Positions 33,384 through 44,309 of a stretch of 64,000 bases of DNA are shown here, piece by piece. A program made the position numbers and the translations under genes. How positions within the stretch are numbered: position 1 is the first letter of the stretch; each line of letters begins with the position of its first letter. The notes under the pieces were generated by a model that was given only the letters and a program-made list of their open reading frames with translations, was not told the DNA's origin and made no database searches. This stretch comes from Halichoerus grypus (lineage: Eukaryota; Chordata; Mammalia; Carnivora; Phocidae), in the NCBI RefSeq assembly GCF_964656455.1, contig NC_135726.1:30657930-30721929 (forward strand), written 5' to 3'.

Positions 33384-34265
33384 ATGACAAGATGGAAAAA
33401 CTCACCTCAAAAAAGAGAACAAGAGGCAGTACTGACTGCCAGAGACCTAATCAGTATGGACATAAGTAAGGTGTCGGAACTAGAGTTCAGAATAATGATT
33501 ATAAGGATACTAGCTGGGCTTGAGAAAAGCATAGAGGACACTAGGGAATCCCTTTCTGGAGAAATAAAATAACTAAAATCTAACCAAGTCGAAATCAAAA
33601 AGGCTATTAATGAGATGCAATAAAAAAATGGAGGCTCTAAATGCTAGGATAAATGACACAGAAGAGAGAATTAGTGATATAGAAGACCAAATGATGGAGA
33701 ATAAAGATGCTGAGAAAAAGATAATCAACTACTGGATCATGAGGGAAGAATGTGAGAGAAAAGTGATAGCATAACGTGAAACAATATAGAATAATTGGGA
33801 TCCCAGAAGAAGAGGAAAGAGAGAGGGGGGCAGAAGGTATATTGGAACAAATTATAGTGGAGAACTTCCCTAATCTGGAAAAGGAAAAGGCATCCAAGCC
33901 CAGGAGACACAGAGAACACCTGCCTCTCAAAATCAATAAAAATAGGCCAACATCCTGACACATAATAGTGAAACTTGCAAATCTTAGAGATAAAGAGAAA
34001 ATCTTTGAAAGCAACTCAGGACAAGAGGTCCATAACCTACAAAGGTAGAAACATTAGATTGGCAGCAGACCTATCCACAGAGACCTGGCAGGCCAGAAAG
34101 GACTGGCATGATATATTCAGGGTGCTAAATGAGAAAAATTTGCAACCAAAAATACTTTATCCAGCTAGGATGTCATTCAGAATAGAAGGAGTGATAAAAA
34201 GCTTCTAGGACAAACAGAAACTAAAAGAATTTGTGATCACCAAACCAGCCCTACAAGAAATGTAA
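33384..34265 (+). pseudogene. L1 ORF1 (RNA-binding chaperone protein) remnant
   Basis: ORF1p is the trimeric nucleic-acid-binding protein of L1 ribonucleoprotein particles. The expected start ATG is at 33384 and the first frame stays open for 62 codons before a stop near 33570. Later ORF1 pieces are open at 33776-33958 and 33975-34208 in other phases. The C-terminal part shows the conserved family layout (an IRLAADLS-type motif, a P-AR-SF-type stretch), followed by a premature TAG at 34207. The natural end would be the TAA at 34263. At least three stops or frameshifts make it non-functional. ORF2 follows closely, as usual. Confidence 0.85.
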
Positions 34266-36270
34266 GTGATCCTTTAAGCAAAGAGAGAGCCCAAAAGTAA
34301 CATAGACCAGAAAGGAACACAGACAATATACAGAAACAGTAGCTTTTCAGGTAATACAAAGGCACTAAACTCATATCTTTCAGTAGTTACTCTGAATGTA
34401 AATGGGCTAAATGCCCCAATCAAAAACACAGGGTATCAGATTGGATAAAAAAGGAAGACCCATCGATATGCTGTCTGCAAGAGACTCATTTTAGACCCAA
34501 AGACATCTCCGGATTTAAAGTGAGGAGGTGGAAAACCATTTATCATGCTAATGGACATCAAAAGAAAGCTGGGGTAGCAGTCCTTATATCAGACAAATTA
34601 GATTTTAAACCAAAGACTGTAATAAGAGATGAGGAAGGACACTATATCATAATTAAAGGGTCTATCCAATAAGATCTAACAATTGTAAATACTTATGCCC
34701 CTACCACGGGAGCAGCCAATTATGTAAGCCAATTAATAAAAAAAATCAAACACATTGGTAATAATACAATAGTAGTAGGGGATTTTAACACCCCCCTCAC
34801 TGCAATGGACAGATCATCTGAGCAGAAGATCAACAAGGAAATAAGGGCTTTGATGACACACTGGATCAGATGGACTTCACAGATATATTCAGAACATTCC
34901 ATCCTAAAGCAACAGAATACACATTCTTCTCAAGTACACATGGAACATTCTCCAGAATAGATCACATCGTAGGTCACAAATCAGGTCTCAACTGGTACCA
35001 AAAGATTGAGATCATTCCCTGCATATTGTTAGACCACAATGCTTTGAAACTGGAACTCAATCACAAGAGGAAATTTGGAAAGAACTCAAATACACGGAGG
35101 CTAAAGAGCATCCTACTAAAAAATGAATGGGTCAACCAGGAAATTAAAGAAGAATTAAAAAAAATTCATGGAAACAAGTGAAAATGAAAACACAACTGTT
35201 CAAAATCTTTGGGATGCAGCAAAGGTGGTTCTAAGGGGGAAGTATATAGCAATACAAGCCTTTCTCAAGAAACAAGAAAGGTCTCAAATACACAACCTAA
35301 CCTTACACCCAAAGGAGCTGGAGAAAGAACAGCAAATAAAGCCTAAACCCAGCAGGAGAAGAGAAATAATAAAGATCAGAGCAGAAATCAATGAAATAGA
35401 AACCAAAAGAACAGTAGAACAGATCAATGAGACTAGGAGCTTGTTCTTCGAAAGAATTAATAAGATTGATAAACCCCTGACCAGACTTATCAAAAAGAAA
35501 AGAGAAAGGACTCAAATAAAAAAATCATGAATGAAAGAGGAGAGATCACAACCAACACTGAAAAAATAGAATTACAAGAACATATTATGAGCAACTATAT
35601 GACAACAAACTAGGCAATCTGGAAGAAATGGATGCATTCCTAGAGACATATAAACTACCAAAACTGAAACAGGAAGAAATGGAAAACCTGAGCAGACCCA
35701 TAACCAGCAAGGAATTGAAGCAGTAATCAAAAATCTCCCAACAAACAAGAGTCCAGGGTCCAGTGGTTTCCTAGGGGAATTCTACCAAACATTTAAAGAA
35801 GAATTAATACCTATTCTTCTGAAGCTTTTCAAAAAATAGAAATGGAAGGAAAACTTCCAAACTCTTTCTGTGAGGCCAGCATTACCTTGATTCCAAAACC
35901 AGACAAAGACCCCACCAAAAAGGAGAATTACAGACCAATATCCCTGATGAACATGGATGCAAAAATTCTCACCAAAATACTAGCCAGTAGGATCCAACAG
36001 TACATTAAAAGGATTATTTACCACGACCAAGTGGGGTTTATTCCTGGGCTGCAAGCGTGGTTCAACATCTGCAAATCAATCAGTGTGATACACTACATAA
36101 ATAAAAGAAAGGACAAGAACCATATGATCCTCTCAGTAGATGCAGAAAAAGCATTTGACAAAGTACAGCATCCTTTCTTGATTAAAACTCTTCACAGTGT
36201 AGGGATAGAGGAAACATACCTCAGTATCATGAAAGCTATATACGAAAAGCCCACGGGGGATATCATTTTC

Positions 36271-36408
36271 TTTTTTTTTTTAAATCTTTTTTTTATTATG
36301 TTAATCACCATACGTTACATCATTGGTTTTTGATGTAGTGTTCCATGATTCATTGTTTGCTTATAACACTCAGTGCTCCATGCAGAACATGCCCTCTTTA
36401 ATACCCAT
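36271..36408 (-). mobile_element. 138-bp L1 3' fragment, antisense, inside L1 ORF2
   Basis: T-run (poly-A of the inserted copy), then 'gttaatcaccatacgttaca', 'gtagtgttccatgattcatt', 'agtgctccatgcagaacatg' and a cut-off at AATACCCAT. Flanked by perfect GGGGATATCATTTTC at 36256-36270 and 36409-36423. It is younger than its L1 host. Confidence 0.95.
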
Positions 36409-38158
36409 GGGGATATCATTTTCAGTGGGGGAAAATGATAGCATTTCCCCTAAGGTCAGGAACACGGCAGGGATATCCACTATTCCCACTGTTGTTCAAC
36501 ATAGTACTAGAATTCCTAGCCTCAGCAATCAGAAATAAAAAGCATATAAAAGGCATCTGAATTGGCAAAGAAGAAGTCAAACTCTCTCTTTGCAGGTGAC
36601 ATGATCCTCTATGTGGAAAACCCAAAAGACTCCATCCCAAATAGCTAGAACTCATACAGGAATTCAGCAAAGTGGCAGTTTATAAAATCAGTACACAGAA
36701 ATCAGTTGCATTTCTATACACTAACAATGAGACAGAAGAAAGAGAAATTAAGGAGTCGATCCCATTTACAATTGCACACAAAACCATAAGATACCTAGGA
36801 ATAAACCTAACTAAAGAGGCGCAAAGCATCTGTAGTCAGAAAACTATAGAACACTCATGAAAGAAATTGAGACACAAAGAAATGGAAAAACATTCCATGC
36901 TCATGGACTGGAAGAACAAATATTGTTAAAATGTCTGTGCTACCTAGAGCAATCTGCACATTTAACGCAATCCCTATCAAAATACCATCAACTTTTTTTA
37001 CAGAGCTAGAACACATAATCCTAAAGTTTGTATGGAACCAGAAAAGACCCCGAATACCCAAAGGAATGTTGAAGAAGAAAACCAAAACTGGTGGCATCAC
37101 AATTCCGGACTTCCAGCTCTATTACAAAGCTGTCATCATCAGGACAGTATGGTACTGGCAGAAAAACAGACACATAGATCGATGGAACAGAATAGAGAGC
37201 CCAGAAATGGACCCTCAACTCTATGGTCAAACTAATCTTCCACAAAGCAGGAAATAATGTCCAATGGATAAAAGACAGTTTCTTCAACAAATGGTGTTGG
37301 GAAAATTGGACAGCCACATGTAGAAGAATGAAACTGGACCATTTCCTTACACCATATACAAAAATAGACTCAAAATGGATGAAAGACCTAAATGTGAGAT
37401 AAGAATCCATCAGAATTCTAGAGGAGAACACAGGCAGCAACCTCTGTGACCTCAGCTGCAGCAGCTTCTTGCTAGACACATCTCTAAAGGCAAGGGAAAC
37501 AAAAGCAAAAATGAACTATTGGGACTTCATCAAGATAAAAAGCTTTTGCACAGCAAAGGAAACCGACAAGACCAAAAGACAACCGGCAGAATTGGAGAAG
37601 ATATTTGCAAATGACATATCAGATAAAGGGCTAGTACCCAAGATATATAAAGAACTTATCAAACTCAACACCCAAAAAACAAATAATCCAGTCAAGAAAT
37701 TGTCATAAGACATGAACAGACATTTCTCCAAAGAAGACATACAAAGGCAAACAGACAGAGAAAAAAATGCTCCACATCACTTATCACCAGGGAAATACAA
37801 ATCAAAACCACAATGAGATTCCACCTCACACCAGTCAGAATGGCTAAAATTAACAAGTCAGGAAATGACAGATGTTGGTGAGGATGTGGAGAAAGGGGAT
37901 CCCTCTTACACTGTTGGTGGGAATGCAAGCTGGTGCAGCCACTCTGGAAAACAGTGTGGAGGTTCCTCAAAAAGTTGAAAACAGAGCTACTCTGTGACCC
38001 AGCAATTGCATTACTGGGTATTTACCCCAAAGATACAAATGTAGTGATCCAAAGGGGCACCTGCACCCCAGTGTCAATAGCAGCAATGTCCACAATAGCC
38101 AAACTATGGAAAGAGCCCAGATGTCCATCAACAGATAAATGGATAAAGAAGATGTGAT

Positions 38159-38184
38159 ACACACACACACACACACACACACAC
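38159..38184. repeat. (CA)n dinucleotide repeat inside L1 ORF2
   Basis: About 12-13 CA units ('acacacacacacacacacac') near the end of ORF2, followed after 22 bases by a run of A's (about 38206-38220). Both are slippage tracts inside the L1. Confidence 0.9.
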
Positions 38185-39299
38185 CAGAACACTACTCAGC
38201 CATCAAAAAAAAAAAAAAAAATCATGCCATTTGCAACAATGTAGATGGAACTAGATGGTATTATGCTAAGTGAAATAAGTCAATCAGAGAAAGACAATTA
38301 TCATATGAGCTCACTGATACATGGAATTTAAGAAAGAAAACAGAGAATCATAGGGGAAGAGAGGGAAAAATAAAACAAGACAAAACCAGAGAGGGAGACA
38401 AACCAGAAGAGACTGTTAATAATAAAAAACAAACGTGAAGGTTACTGGAGGGGAGGGAGGTTGGGAGATGGGTTAACTGGGTGTAGACATTAAGGAGGGC
38501 ATGGGAAATAATGAGCACTGGGTATTATATAAGACTGATGAATCACTGACCTCTACCTCTGAAACCAATAATACATTATATGTTAATTAATTAAATTTAA
38601 AATTTTAAAATAAATAATTAAAAAAATCATGTTCATCAATATCACCATTGATCTCATCACAAAAGTCTTTACATCTTGGGATATTGTCAGGCACTCAGTG
38701 GCAGATACAAATTTTCCAAAATTGTAAGTTTCACTTGAAAGCTCATATGTTATCACTGGCAGCAAATACCATCGGTTGTTTTACTTGAAGTGTAAGGTTC
38801 ATATTGTCTGCCAAATACACCTGAGTTTGAAAAACCATGATTTTCCAGTTGTTCTTTTAAGTGGGAATGATGTTCTGTGACAAAATGGGGCTAGTTCAGC
38901 CTGTAACTCAGGCAGTTGAGCAAATTGTCTTTCCTTGAGACATGGTCCTTCAGCATGCCCCAAAATGCTTCCTGTGCACTTCTCATTTCATCACACGGTG
39001 TATTTACGTGTGTATTCAAAGGTCAAGATTTAATAGAATTAATAATTTATTAGTAATTTTCATTGCTCCACCAGGGATACTTTTAAGCGAAACTGGCTTT
39101 ATTTTTGGCGGCACATGACTACTGATCCAGTTTGGTGCCCCTGCCTTGACTCATTCTGGGGTATTTTTGCACAAAAGTAAACAATGCCTTTGTATTCTTA
39201 GGAAAATAGTTTATTTCTTGAAGACTTCCTGAGAAGTCTCAGAGACCCCCAAAGGTCTGTGGACCACACTTTGAGAACTGCTATCTAAGACCATTAATA

Positions 39300-39535
39300 A
39301 TTCATGTCCTAAAGTTTGACAAGCAGCTGACCAAAGAAAATCAGGGTTGTGTCAGCAAAGAAAAGAGAAAAATGGTTGTTGTATAGACACCCATTGCGTG
39401 CAAGACAAGTCTCAGCTCTGAGACAGCAGGCCTGGGACTGCCTCCAAGGCTTAGCACTGGCTTTTAATCACTCCTTTCTTCTGCCTTCGGGACTGTGGCT
39501 AATGCCCAGCCCATAAAGCTAGTCTCTGAGCCTGC
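39300..39535. other. Short interval without recognised feature
   Basis: Sequence between the hAT right end and an L2 fragment. I see nothing assignable in it. Confidence 0.4.
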
Positions 39536-40077
39536 TGCTCTTCAGTCCACACCCCTGTCCCAGAATTCATGTCCTCTACTCTCTCTGCAGGATATTTCCC
39601 CACGTTCTACTCTTCAGCTTCAGCTCCACCCAACTCATTCCCTCTCCAGTTACACACTACCCCTTGCTATTCCCATTGGTCCCCATTCACAGAGCAATGC
39701 TTGTCTCCATCACCATCTGTTGAAATCCTACCTAGACTAAATACCACCTCCTTCATGAAGCCTTCCTGGTTCCTTCATCAAAATTCATCTGTCTTTTGTG
39801 ACCTCATATTATTATACATTGATTGCACCTTGTTCTGTTACATATAGTTGTGTCCATGCTGTAGAGGCTGCTTTTAGACAACAGGCTTGAGCAGTGGAAA
39901 CTTGGTCAAGGCAGAAGGGCCCAAAGTGACCCCAACCCCCTGGCTGAATACAGACAGCATCAGGCGACCCACCTCAGAATATCTGTAGGCCCTAACTGAC
40001 CAGTGGGCTACTTACAACCAGGCACAGTTACCAAAAAGGGGAAAATCCCATACATCCCCATACCTCCTCACCTTCCT

Positions 40078-40094
40078 GCTCTAAATACAGCCCC
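40078..40094 (+). promoter_or_regulatory. TATA-like box of the solo LTR
   Basis: 'GCTCTAAATACAGCCCC' lies 67-83 bases upstream of the AATAAA. This spacing suits the U3/R layout of retroviral LTRs with a promoter just before R. Activity is not known. Confidence 0.4.
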
Positions 40095-40160
40095 TACCCA
40101 CTGCCTTGTGGCAGTCTCTCCTTTGCTGTCCTGCCCATACTGCTCCTTGGCTGTGTATTC

Positions 40161-40166
40161 AATAAA
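40161..40166 (+). terminator. LTR polyadenylation signal
   Basis: AATAAA followed by a T/GT-rich tract ('cttctgtttcctttgttctg'), the expected R-region signal of the LTR. Confidence 0.55.
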
Positions 40167-40420
40167 CTTCTGTTTCCTTTGTTCTGCTTTGGGTGAATCC
40201 TTTCACCACTCACCAGCTGCTACCCGATTGTCGCACCACATTTGGGGAACCCCATCGATCGATTGGGAGAGACAACACACATGCCAGTTTCTCCTGCTAA
40301 ATTTCAGTTTCATTAAGGTTAGGGCCTACAGCTTTCTTCATCTTTTATGTATCACATTGTGTCTAGCCCAGGTCCTGGCCCCTCACTAGTGCTCGTAACT
40401 GTTGGGTGAAATTTCATCCA

Positions 40421-41095
40421 TGAAATGTTCTGATACACAGAGCATGGGGCATATTACTGAATGCCTGAAATGATGTGTCCTTTCATTGGCTAGACATAAC
40501 AGAGGAAAATTAGGATTGGTTTTGATACATATCCATCACTAACGTGAAGTATGTTTTGTTTTCTGAGAGTTGCTATATAATCAGATGTAAGTGGAGAACC
40601 ATAAGTGCCACCTCTTTGATTTTATTTTTATTTATTTTTATTCCTTTTAACATGGTTTATTTCCTTCGTACCACTGTGCATGATGAAATGCGAGATCATT
40701 TTTGGATCCGAATTCTTGCCTGCCTCCGAGTCTTTAAGGTGGTTGATAAGAAAATTTGGCACAGGTGTGTGATTCTTCTGCTAATTTAAGCTACTTTACC
40801 CAACTCAATGCCTGATGCAAATGAAAACCCCTGAATGAAATTTTTTTCAAGTTACTAAAATAAAAGTGCATTAAAAATGAAGCTCTAGCTAGATTAATCC
40901 TCCTAAATGCTAGATGATGAAGCTTGGTGAGTAGTTTGAAAACCATAGTAACAGAGTTTGCAAATGGAGGTGGCAGAGCTTTATTCCTCCATGACTCTCA
41001 AGAACATGTATCAAATGCAGCTGGAAGGAGGACTCCTCAGTCTGGGCAGGGACACCAGGGGCTCTGTGGAAGGAAGAAAAAACTGAGATTTAGGG
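40421..41095. other. No gene; apparently single-copy sequence
   Basis: No repeat recognised. The open frame at 40544-40789 (81 codons) is Leu/Ile/Phe-rich, with no start context or motif to support it. Confidence 0.4.
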
Positions 41096-41099
41096 AGTG

Positions 41100-41700
41100 C
41101 TAAACTGGTTTTTAGTCAGGCATATTGAGGTATCGTTTACATACAGTAAAGCTCTTCCTTGCCAGGGTACAATTCTATGAGTTTGGAGAAACACAATTGT
41201 ATAATCACCACCACATTTAAGAATTAGAACATCCCCATCATGCCAAAATACTTCCTCTTGCTCCTTTGTGCTTAATCCTTCCTCCATCTGAAGCCCTGGA
41301 CCCTCCATGTATCCATTTTTTGTCTCTGGAATGTTGCCTTTTCCAGAGTGTCCTATAGATGAGCTCATAGAGTGTACAGATGTGTTCGTGTCTGGCTTCT
41401 TGCCCCCGGCGCAGTGCATCTGAATTTTATCTTTGTTGAAGCAGGTATCAGTAGTTTGCCTGTTTTATTGCTAAGTACTGTGCCATTGTACAGTGACACC
41501 ACAGTTTGTTTATCTCTTGACCACTTGAAGGACGTTTGTTCTTAGTTTTGGGCAATTATGGCTGAAACCATTATCAACATTTGTGTACAGGTCTTTGTGT
41601 GAACATAAGCTTTTTTTCATCCGGGTAAATACCAAGTGAAACTGGAGTGAGATTGTTGGGTCATATGGTATGCTTAGGTTATGGTGTGTTTAAATTTATA
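41100..41700 (-). mobile_element. L1 LINE 3' region, antisense
   Basis: Reads as reversed L1: 'ggcatattgaggtatcgttt', 'gggtacaattctatgagttt', 'atcaccaccacatttaagaa', 'gtgccattgtacagtgacac', 'gtacaggtctttgtgtgaac' and 'gagattgttgggtcatatgg'. The minus-strand open frame at 41090-41419 is this LINE, not a gene. Confidence 0.7.
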
Positions 41701-42610
41701 AGGGAAATGATATATTCTTATAAGAAAAAATATATTTCCTGTAAGAAAATTATGACTATTCATGGTTATTGTGGTAAGCAGAATCATGGATCACCTAAAA
41801 CAATGCATGATAATGCTATTATCTCTTGGTTTGAAAAGACATTGTGTGTTTTGCAGCAGATTTATTTTTCTAATTACATTTTCCCCTAAGCTGATGTTTA
41901 AATTAGTCAGTGTTCCCTGGACATCCACCAGTGTTGCAACTAAGCAAAAGGCTGCAAGCAGGAGAGGGGGCAACTAGTTGAGGATATCTGTGTGGCCACA
42001 GATAATCCACAAAGTGGATAACAAGTGTGCAGACAATCGATTGATACCTCTACAGTATTCTAGTAGTCACATAATGACAATTGCCCTATTTTGCTTGTGC
42101 AGGATATTGATTTTTTTTCCCCTCAGAGTGCAATATGAGTCAAGATTATCCCTGTTTTTTAAAGTGAAAATATGAAATTCGATTTTTCTCAAAAGGCTTA
42201 CTCCAGCTTCCATCTCATCCAAGTCACTCAGCAAATGTCTATTGAGTACCCACTGTCTTTTTCTTTACTCTGATGGTGGCTGGGGGAAAGGTTGGCATGT
42301 GAAAAATGGTTTGTCCTAAGGAAGCCTTACTTCATCTGTTCAGAGAATGAGGTTTGTATAGGAAGAAACAGTGACTAACATAAGATAACCTGTCATTATG
42401 GGCTGAAGTGAGTGGACAAGGGTGTAAGTGGTTTAGGAGCACAGAGAAGGGAAAACCCCCTGGGACAAATAGGACAGGCACAACAGAAGGGATGGGGAAT
42501 TGGAAGCAAGTCAGGTAAAGTGATTTCTGCAAAGCTTGGGACCTCCTTGTCTTTGTTGTGTCCCCCAGTGCCTGATGTGGTCCCTATATTAGCAGATATT
42601 TATCAAATAC
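41701..42610. other. No gene seen
   Basis: Mostly unassigned. 'gtggtaagcagaatcatgga' at about 41771 resembles the start of an MLT1 LTR, but the similarity ends quickly. Open frames at 42412-42741 and elsewhere lack motifs. Confidence 0.35.
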
Positions 42611-42619
42611 ACATCCTGG

Positions 42620-42970
42620 GTAGGAGGTTTTCTTTTGTGCCTCATATTTTATTACATTTATTTTCCCCATATTGTAAGGGTGATGCATGCTCATTGCAAA
42701 AGCCATCAGGCATTATAGATTTAGATAGGAAAAACCTATAATCTCCATTGTGTCCTATCTTTGAGATGGTCCTTGCTAAATTTGACATTGACTCCACAAT
42801 TCTTCATGTGCACGCCACTGTCGCACACTTGCAGCTGTACTGCTCAGCAACTTTTATCACAACACATTCTTCCATCTCGGCATAGAGTTCTCTTTCATTT
42901 TTTAAAAGTCACAGCATCCCCATTGTGGAGATGTACCAGAACTTATTTATTCAACCTCTTCTAAATGGGC
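42620..42970 (-). mobile_element. L1 LINE 3' UTR remnant, antisense
   Basis: Includes 'gggtgatgcatgctcattgc', 'aaaagccatcaggcattata' and 'catccccattgtggagatgt', resembling a reversed old L1 3' end. Confidence 0.45.
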
Positions 42971-43089
42971 CATTGGACTGTTTAATGGGAGGGTTTAGAA
43001 AGGTGGAGGGAAAGAGTGAGAGAGAGCTAGAAACATTGGTGATGATGGGAAGTTAAGAAGACCGTTCTTCTAGAAAGAGAAACATGGAA

Positions 43090-43690
43090 AAATATGAGGA
43101 AAAAGCCTTTGGTGAAAAATTCTACCCCTCTGATAGAAGCCATAACTTAAAGATGAAATAAATTAGAATATGAAAAGCCAAACTATGAAATATCTGGGAG
43201 AAAATATAGGAGGATATTCTTATGATTTCAAAGCAGGAAAGGATTTCTTAGGCCTCAAAAAGTGCTAAACATAAAGGAAAGGATAAATGAATTTGAGTAT
43301 ATTAAATTTGTTTACAGTTCTTCTCACTGAAAGACACCATAAGGAATGAAAAGCAAGCCACAGATTGGGAGAATTTGCATCACATATAACTGACAAAGGA
43401 TTAGTATCTACAATATATTTGAAAACTGCTCTGATCATAAAAAGAAGCTAAGAAGAGGTAGAATAATGCACAGAAAGACAAAAACAGATGTTTCATGGAA
43501 GATGTATTTGAATATCCTATAAACACATGAAAACATGCTCAATCTCATTAGTGAGTAGGAAATGCAAAATAAAATGTCACTATGATATCCTTTCACACTT
43601 GCCCAATTGGTAAACATTAGAAGTAAACAACTAAGTGACGGTGAGGACATAGGGGAGTGGGAGCTTTCAGTCACCTCTGGTAGAGGTCCG
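43090..43690 (+). mobile_element. Old L1/HAL1-like ORF2 fragment, sense
   Basis: Sense L1-like order: 'gggagaaaatataggaggat', 'agattgggagaatttgcatc', 'ctgacaaaggattagtatct', 'acatgctcaatctcattagt', 'aggaaatgcaaaataaaatg'. Many stops; no frame longer than about 80 codons. Confidence 0.65.
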
Positions 43691-43729
43691 AATTATCACC
43701 ACTACCATGACTTTGGTGTCACCCAGTGT

Positions 43730-44140
43730 GTTTATTCTCTACTGTTATGTAACCCATTACTGTAAAACTTAGTGGCTTAAAATCACATTTATTATCCATA
43801 GTTTCTCCGGGTCAGAAATCTTGGCAGGACCCTGCTAGGTCCTTTATCTCAAGGTCTCATGTAAAGCTGTTTTCAAGGTGTTGGCTTAGGCGCTGGTCTG
43901 ATCACAAGGCTTGACTAGGGGAAGGATCCACTTCCAAGCTTATTCATGGAGTTGTTGGCAAGATTCAGTTCTCTGTGTATTGTTGCACTGGTGGGCCTTA
44001 GCTCTTTGCGGCCTCTAGCCTGAGGTCCCCAGCAGTCCCTTGCCTCATGGGTCTCTCCATAATGCAGCTCACATGATAGCTGGTTTCAGCAGAGTGAGCA
44101 AGTGAGAGATGGCAAGAAGGGGACCCGAGACAGAAGACAC
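43730..44140 (-). mobile_element. MaLR-like LTR, antisense
   Basis: Includes 'ctactgttatgtaacccatt', 'actgtaaaacttagtggctt', 'atagtttctccgggtcagaa', 'ggaaggatccacttccaagc', 'tggagttgttggcaagattc' and 'gggtctctccataatgcagc'. I recognise the pattern as an MLT1/MaLR-related antisense LTR, but the subfamily is uncertain. The right side runs into a GTT microsatellite. Confidence 0.55.
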
Positions 44141-44309
44141 AGTTGTTGTTGTTGTTTTCTTAAACAGCTTTATTGAGTTATAATTCACATACCATAAAAT
44201 TCTCTGATTTAAAGTATCAGTTTGCTGGCTTTTATATTCACACATTTGTGCAATCAACACTATCACCTAATTTTGAAACCTTTTCATTACCTTAAAAAGG
44301 AGTCCCATC

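Larger units (their letters stand above)
34380..38331 (+). pseudogene. L1 ORF2 (endonuclease/reverse transcriptase) remnant
   Basis: ORF2p nicks target DNA and reverse-transcribes L1 RNA. The endonuclease domain (about 34430-35100) keeps QETH and GDFNTPL motifs but has a stop near 34669 and a frame change near 34860. Further frame changes occur around 35170 and 35530. The reverse-transcriptase region (about 35840-36900) keeps a QVGFIPG-type block and AEKAFDK, is broken by a 138-bp insertion at 36271-36408, and has FAGD instead of FADD at 36589-36600. The C-terminal region, with the usual Cys-containing block near 37850-37960, is split into several frames (36931-37257, 37469-37708, 37933-38157). 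The expected terminal TAA is near 38329. Clearly dead. Confidence 0.88.
32095..38620 (+). mobile_element. Full-length carnivoran L1 LINE (sense, inactive)
   Basis: A 6.5-kb element with 5' UTR (starts TAGAGGTCTGGCCAAGATGG), ORF1, ORF2 and 3' UTR. Flanked by perfect AAAAAATCATGTT at 32082-32094 and 38621-38633, which proves insertion as a unit. The 3' UTR ('gagggcatgggaaataatga', 'gagcactgggtattatataa', 'gatgaatcactgacctctac') is the same type as the truncated copies at 15291, 36271 and 47685. The start matches the usual L1 5' end with a YY1-type motif, so it is probably untruncated. Both ORFs carry stops or frameshifts, and ORF2 has a second L1 fragment inside it. Confidence 0.93.
31425..39283. 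mobile_element. hAT-like DNA transposon, split by a full-length L1
   Basis: The left end reads GAGTGGTTCTCAAACTTTTT and the right end reads 'ggaccacactttgagaactg', so the two ends are inverted versions of one another, as in hAT (Charlie/MER-type) elements. The interior is about 1.3 kb once the L1 (32095-38620) and one of its target copies are removed. The inner sequence on each side (for example 'taatgtctggcttaacagaa' before the L1, 'gggtatttttgcacaaaagt' after it) belongs to this element. The 8-bp flanks (GCTTAGAA / TCTAAGAC) match at only 5 of 8 positions, so the duplication is weak. No transposase frame is visible. Family name not assigned. Confidence 0.6.
39860..40279 (+). mobile_element. 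Solo ERV-type LTR with 5-bp target duplication
   Basis: A 420-bp block begins TGTAGAGGCTGC and ends AGACAACACA (TG...CA ends). It lies between perfect CATGC repeats (39855-39859 and 40280-40284) within an L2. It has a TATA-like 'gctctaaatacagcccc' at about 40078-40094 and a polyadenylation signal AATAAA at 40161-40166, followed by a T/GT-rich stretch. No internal viral genes are present. Class and family cannot be named with certainty. The 5-bp duplication and promoter/poly-A layout support an LTR rather than unique DNA. Confidence 0.75.
39540..40420 (+). mobile_element. L2 LINE 3' region, sense, split by a solo LTR
   Basis: The left part has 'gaaatcctacctagactaaa', 'taccacctccttcatgaagc', 'cttcctggttccttcatcaa'. 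The right part (from 40285) has 'gttagggcctacagctttct', 'tcatcttttatgtatcacat' and 'gtctagcccaggtcctggcc'. The two are co-linear with one L2 3' end once the LTR at 39860-40279 is removed. Confidence 0.7.

Noticed and set aside
35842..36333. 163-codon frame with reverse-transcriptase motifs as an active enzyme
   Set aside because: It is part of a broken L1 ORF2, ended by an inserted L1 fragment; no complete domain remains.
39860..40280. An endogenous retrovirus with genes
   Set aside because: Only one LTR is present and no internal region; nothing coding is visible between the 5-bp duplications.
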